Assembly: GCA_964564695.1 (NCBI GenBank)
Contig: CAZMCC010000139.1
Coordinates: 1-7,171, forward strand
DNA length: 7,171 nucleotides
DNA from: CAZMCC01 sp964564695
Lineage (GTDB): Bacteria > Planctomycetota > Phycisphaerae > Phycisphaerales > UBA1924
Direction: 5' to 3'
This document shows positions 4,640 to 7,171 of the stretch, in pieces. Made by a program: the position numbers and the translations under genes. Position 1 is the first letter of the stretch. Each line of letters begins with the position of its first letter. The notes beneath the pieces are model-generated. The model was not told the DNA's origin, did not search any database, and was given only the letters and a program-made list of their open reading frames with translations.

Positions 4640-5545
4640 GGATGCGCCGGGCTCGTCGGTGAGCGCGGCGGTGTCCTTCACGATGTGAACCCGCTTGAGA
4701 TTCTCGGCCGCGCCCGCGCGCAGGGTGGAAGCGAGCTCCGCACTCAGCCCCGCCGCGATCGCCCCGTCGATATCGCGGTGCGACGCGATCACCGGCACAA
4801 GCTCCTCACGGTTGCCCGTCAGGATGTTCAGCACACCCCCCGGCAGATCACTCGTCGCCACGGCCTCCGCGAGCACGCACGCCGCCACCGACGCCGCGTA
4901 GGTTTCGCCCGCCACCGCGATCGCCGCGTTCCCCGAGCACAGCACCGGCGCCACGAGCCCGACGAGCCCGAGCAGCGGGGGGGCATCCGGCGCGATGGCG
5001 ACCACCACCCCCGTCGCCTCCGGAATCGTGAAGTTGTAGAACGGCCCGGTCACCGGGTTGTTGCACCCCAGCACCTGCGCGAACTTGTCCGACCAGCCGG
5101 CGAAGCAGATCAGGCGGTCGATCGCGGCGGAGACTTCGGCGGCGGGCGTGAGCGCAGCAGTGGGGGGGATTGCGGACTTTGCTCGCGTCGTCGCCTTTCG
5201 CGCAGCGCCGCGGCCTGGCTTTGCCGACCGTTTCCCCTCTGCTCGCGCAGAGGGCTCGTTCAGAATGGCCTCGAACTCCGCCCGCCGTGCCTCCAGCATC
5301 TCCGCCAGCCGGTACAGGATCTGCCCCCGCAGATACGCCGACGCCGCACTCCACCCCTCCTGCGCCTTCCGCGCCGCCACCACCGCGTCCCGCAGGTCCT
5401 TCCGCGAAGCACGGCACACATGCACGCCATCCTCTGGCGAACTCGCCGCGCTCGGCTGAAGCACCGTCGTCCGCCCGCTCTCCGAGCGCGGAAACTTCCC
5501 ATCGATGAACAGCTTGTACGTCTTGGTGACCGTCAGTCGCGTCAT
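4577..5545 (-). CDS. Degenerate aldehyde dehydrogenase-family protein, second member of a tandem ALDH pair
   Basis: This 322-residue protein has ALDH features but lacks the catalytic half. TKTYKLFIDGKFPRSESGR (8-26) and RGQILYRLAEMLE (73-85) are typical N-terminal segments. PEATGVVVAIAPDAPPLLGL (175-194) replaces the PWNFP oxyanion Asn, and LATSDLPGG-like sequence plus ILTG lies at 229-244. ENLKRV (281-286) and FKTVWHP (313-319) form the end characteristic of this short family. No LELGGK Glu and no catalytic Cys are present. I recall such short homologues encoded right after a full ALDH in actinobacteria and others; a structural or regulatory partner role is inferred. ATG 5545 was chosen because the upstream codons (from ATG 5602) translate a dispersed repeat; the SD is weak. 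Residues 96-134 are 25-27 longer than usual and contain a palindromic element. The end overlaps the polymerase gene. Confidence 0.85.
   Translation of the reverse strand: MTRLTVTKTYKLFIDGKFPRSESGRTTVLQPSAASSPEDGVHVCRASRKDLRDAVVAARKAQEGWSAASAYLRGQILYRLAEMLEARRAEFEAILNEPSARAEGKRSAKPGRGAARKATTRAKSAIPPTAALTPAAEVSAAIDRLICFAGWSDKFAQVLGCNNPVTGPFYNFTIPEATGVVVAIAPDAPPLLGLVGLVAPVLCSGNAAIAVAGETYAASVAACVLAEAVATSDLPGGVLNILTGNREELVPVIASHRDIDGAIAAGLSAELASTLRAGAAENLKRVHIVKDTAALTDEPGASSPRLIEPFVEFKTVWHPAAT
5234..5262 (-). repeat. Palindromic element copy C, inside the degenerate ALDH coding sequence
   Basis: On the minus strand TGAACGAGC runs into the perfect 8-bp stem CCCTCTGC / GCAGAGGG (5247-5254 with 5235-5242), with a GCGA loop. 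Lead sequence and GNRA-type loop match copies A and B. It is translated in frame as ALDH residues 95-104, at the start of an Arg/Lys/Ala-rich stretch that ordinary family members lack. Confidence 0.65.
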
Positions 5546-5564
5546 GCTCGGTTCCAAATTCATT

Positions 5565-5666
5565 TCACCACGGAGGACACGGAGATCACGGAGAAGAGTC
5601 ATTGCTCAAACCCATGCTCTGCATTTCTCCACTTCTTCTCCGTGCCCTCCGTGTCCTCCGTGGTGA
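5565..5666. repeat. Dispersed inverted repeat of CACGGAGnn units between the two ALDH genes
   Basis: Two 33-nt arms (5565-5597 and 5634-5666) are inverted copies with two mismatches, separated by a 36-nt loop. Each arm contains CACGGAG units at 9-nt period. I recall very similar repeats scattered between genes in planctomycete and some other genomes, where they give spurious TEDTE or SVSSVV peptides; that is from memory, not a search. Here it fills most of the 136-nt spacer between the two genes and could fold into a long hairpin in the mRNA. It ends about 20 nt before the ATG of the downstream gene. Confidence 0.85.
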
Positions 5667-5681
5667 GTCTTCTTCCTGTCT

Positions 5682-7046
5682 TCAAACATCCAGATACGCC
5701 CGCAACCCCTGCAACCCACCCTCGCGCCCGAACCCACTCTCCTTGAACCCCCCGAACGGGCTCGCCGGATCAAACTTGTTGTACGTGTTCAGCCACACCA
5801 CGCCCGCCTTCAGCCTGCGGGCCGTGTCGAAGATCTTCGACCCCTTGTCCGTCCACACCCCCGCCGCCAGCCCATACGGCGTGTTGTTCGCCCGCAAGAT
5901 CGCCTCCTCCGGCGTGCGGAAGCTCGTCACGCTCAGCACCGGCCCGAAGATCTCCTCCCGCGCCACCGTGTGGCTCGGTTGCACATCCGCAAAGAAGCAC
6001 GGCCGGCACCAGAACCCCTTCGTGAGCCCCGCCGGCATCTCCGTCGGCGTCGCTCCCGTCGGAACAACCAGCCGCGCCCCCTCCTCCTGCCCGATCTTCA
6101 GATAGCTCTCGATCCGCTCGAGCTGCGCCTTCGAGTTGATCGCCCCCACGTCCGTGTTCTTGTCGAGCGGGTCCCCGATCCGCAGGCTCGCCATCCGCAC
6201 GCTCAGCTTCTCGATCACCGCATCGAGCACGCTCTCCTGCACCAAGAGCCGCGACCCCGCGCAGCACACATGCCCCTGGTTGAAGTAGATCGCCTCGACG
6301 ATCCCCTCGATCGCCTGGTCCAGGCTCGCATCCTCGAAGATGATGTTCGGGCTCTTGCCCCCCAGCTCGAGCGTCAGCTTCTTCGCGCTCCCCGCGACCG
6401 ACTTCGCGATCCGCTTCCCCACCTCCGTCGACCCCGTGAACGCGATCTTGTCCACGCCCTCGTGCTCGACCAGCGCCGCCCCCGCACGCCCGTCCCCCGT
6501 CACGATGTTCACCACACCCGGCGGCAGGTCGATCTCCTGCAGAATCTCCCCCAGCACGAGCGCCGTCAGCGGCGTCGTCTCCGCCGGCTTCAGCACGCAC
6601 ACGTTCCCGCACGCCAGTGCCGGCGCCAGCTTCCACGCCGCCATCAGCAGCGGAAAATTCCACGGGATGATCTGCCCGCACACGCCGATCGGCTTGGGCC
6701 CCCCCACGCCATTCGCGCCGCCGCGCCCAGGGAACGCGTACTCCAGCTTGTCCGCCCACCCCGCGTGATAAAAGAAGTGCGCCGCCGCCAGCGGCACATC
6801 CACATCACGGCTCTCGCGGATCGGCTTCCCCCCGTTCATCGTCTCCAGCACCGCCAGCTCGCGGGCCCGCTCCTGAATCCGCCGCGCGATTCTGAAGATG
6901 TACTTCGCCCGCTCCACCGGCTTGAGCCCCGCCCACTTCGGCAGCGCCGTCCGAGCGGCCTTCACCGCCGCGTCCACGTCCGCGGCCGATCCTTGCGCCA
7001 CCTCCGCGAGCGAAGCCTCCGTGGCCGGATTGATCGTCGTGAAGTA
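5682..7046 (-). CDS. NAD(P)-dependent aldehyde dehydrogenase, catalytic member of the tandem pair (N-terminus lost)
   Basis: About 454 residues are readable; this family usually has about 480-500, and the first 30-40 are lost in poly-C. The readable part begins YFTTINPATEASLAE. Numbering from GTG 7001 as residue 1, PWNFP (113-117) supplies the oxyanion Asn115, LKPAE (137-141) the cofactor-binding Lys138, and FTGSTEVG (188-195) the cofactor loop. LELGGKSPN (211-219) supplies the general base Glu212, NQGHVCCAGSR (241-251) the nucleophile Cys246, and EEIFGPVLS (349-357) is the C-terminal core. All catalytic residues are present, so it should oxidise an aldehyde to an acid in the cytoplasm; the substrate cannot be told. 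GTG 7001 is not the real start, because the frame upstream to 7046 is clearly ALDH sequence. It lies 136 nt before the degenerate homologue on the same strand, with an inverted repeat between them. In other bacteria I recall deoC beside such pairs; it would lie beyond the right edge. Confidence 0.95.
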   Translation of the reverse strand, partial: YFTTINPATEASLAEVAQGSAADVDAAVKAARTALPKWAGLKPVERAKYIFRIARRIQERARELAVLETMNGGKPIRESRDVDVPLAAAHFFYHAGWADKLEYAFPGRGGANGVGGPKPIGVCGQIIPWNFPLLMAAWKLAPALACGNVCVLKPAETTPLTALVLGEILQEIDLPPGVVNIVTGDGRAGAALVEHEGVDKIAFTGSTEVGKRIAKSVAGSAKKLTLELGGKSPNIIFEDASLDQAIEGIVEAIYFNQGHVCCAGSRLLVQESVLDAVIEKLSVRMASLRIGDPLDKNTDVGAINSKAQLERIESYLKIGQEEGARLVVPTGATPTEMPAGLTKGFWCRPCFFADVQPSHTVAREEIFGPVLSVTSFRTPEEAILRANNTPYGLAAGVWTDKGSKIFDTARRLKAGVVWLNTYNKFDPASPFGGFKESGFGREGGLQGLRAYLDV

Positions 7047-7171
7047 CCCCCCCCCCCCCCCCCCCCCCCCCCCCCTTCCCCCCCTTCGCGCCCCCCCCCC
7101 CTCCCCCCCGACAACGCCCGGCCCCCCGCCCCCCCCTCTCCCCCTCCCCTCCCACCTCCGCGCGCCCTCCC
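7047..7171. other. Poly-C low-complexity end, probable sequencing or assembly artefact
   Basis: A run of 29 C (7047-7075) is followed by more C-runs broken by single T, G or A bases. It replaces what should be the ALDH N-terminal codons. On the gene's strand it is poly-G, the pattern produced by two-colour sequencers when signal is lost. No gene is called here. Confidence 0.8.

Noticed and set aside
5565..5666. CRISPR-like array
   Set aside because: The units are 9-nt tandem repeats in two inverted arms without spacers, and there are no cas genes.
5602..6105. Plus-strand 167-residue frame starting in the CACGGAG repeat
   Set aside because: It combines translated repeat DNA with the antisense of the ALDH C-terminus.
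6805..7155. Gly/Arg-rich minus-strand frame reaching into the poly-C end
   Set aside because: It is out of frame with the ALDH and extended only by the homopolymer artefact.

Overview
The window is GC-rich, with codon third positions almost always G or C. It most resembles a planctomycete (Planctomycetota, possibly Phycisphaerae-like) genome fragment. The clearest lineage clue is the truncated gene at the left end. Its N-terminus carries a FEVLEDRRVLA motif of the LEPR/LEDR-XLL type, followed by a WDGG...NW..AANW..DVLP segment typical of very large secreted planctomycete proteins. An inverted repeat built from 9-nt CACGGAGnn units, of a kind I recall between planctomycete genes, agrees with this. 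No rRNA or other phylogenetic marker is present, so the assignment is an inference.

Layout, left to right. (1) Minus strand 1-448: start of a giant exported LEDR-type protein, cut by the window edge. (2) Plus strand 670-1980: a lone nuoD (complex I 49-kDa-type subunit) with a TTG start and no other nuo gene beside it. (3) 1981-2122: a convergent spacer holding two inverted copies of a small palindromic element, TGAACGAGCC plus a GNRA-capped hairpin. (4) Minus strand 3155-2123: three tandem small genes, transcribed right to left. They encode related single-span membrane proteins (N-terminus MTTVLLA or MMTSVLA, one hydrophobic helix, a basic patch, then a Gly/Asp/His/Cys-rich low-complexity tail). 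I do not recognise the family. It is the best candidate here for something undescribed. (5) Plus strand 3296-4639: a Y-family translesion DNA polymerase (DinB/UmuC class), divergent from the small-protein operon. (6) Minus strand 7046-4577: a tandem aldehyde dehydrogenase pair. The upstream member has the complete catalytic set. The downstream member is a short degenerate homologue without catalytic Cys or Glu, and its 3' end overlaps the polymerase gene by 63 bp. (7) 7047-7171: almost pure poly-C (poly-G on the coding strand), probably a contig-end sequencing artefact that destroys the N-terminus of the first aldehyde dehydrogenase.

The genes do not form one pathway. The ALDH pair is very likely one functional unit, and the three small membrane proteins another. 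Two classes of dispersed palindromic repeat thread through the region. One copy lies inside the degenerate ALDH reading frame, where the protein has about 25-27 more residues than its family usually has. A second repeat class fills the spacer between the two ALDH genes and supplies a spurious upstream start codon.
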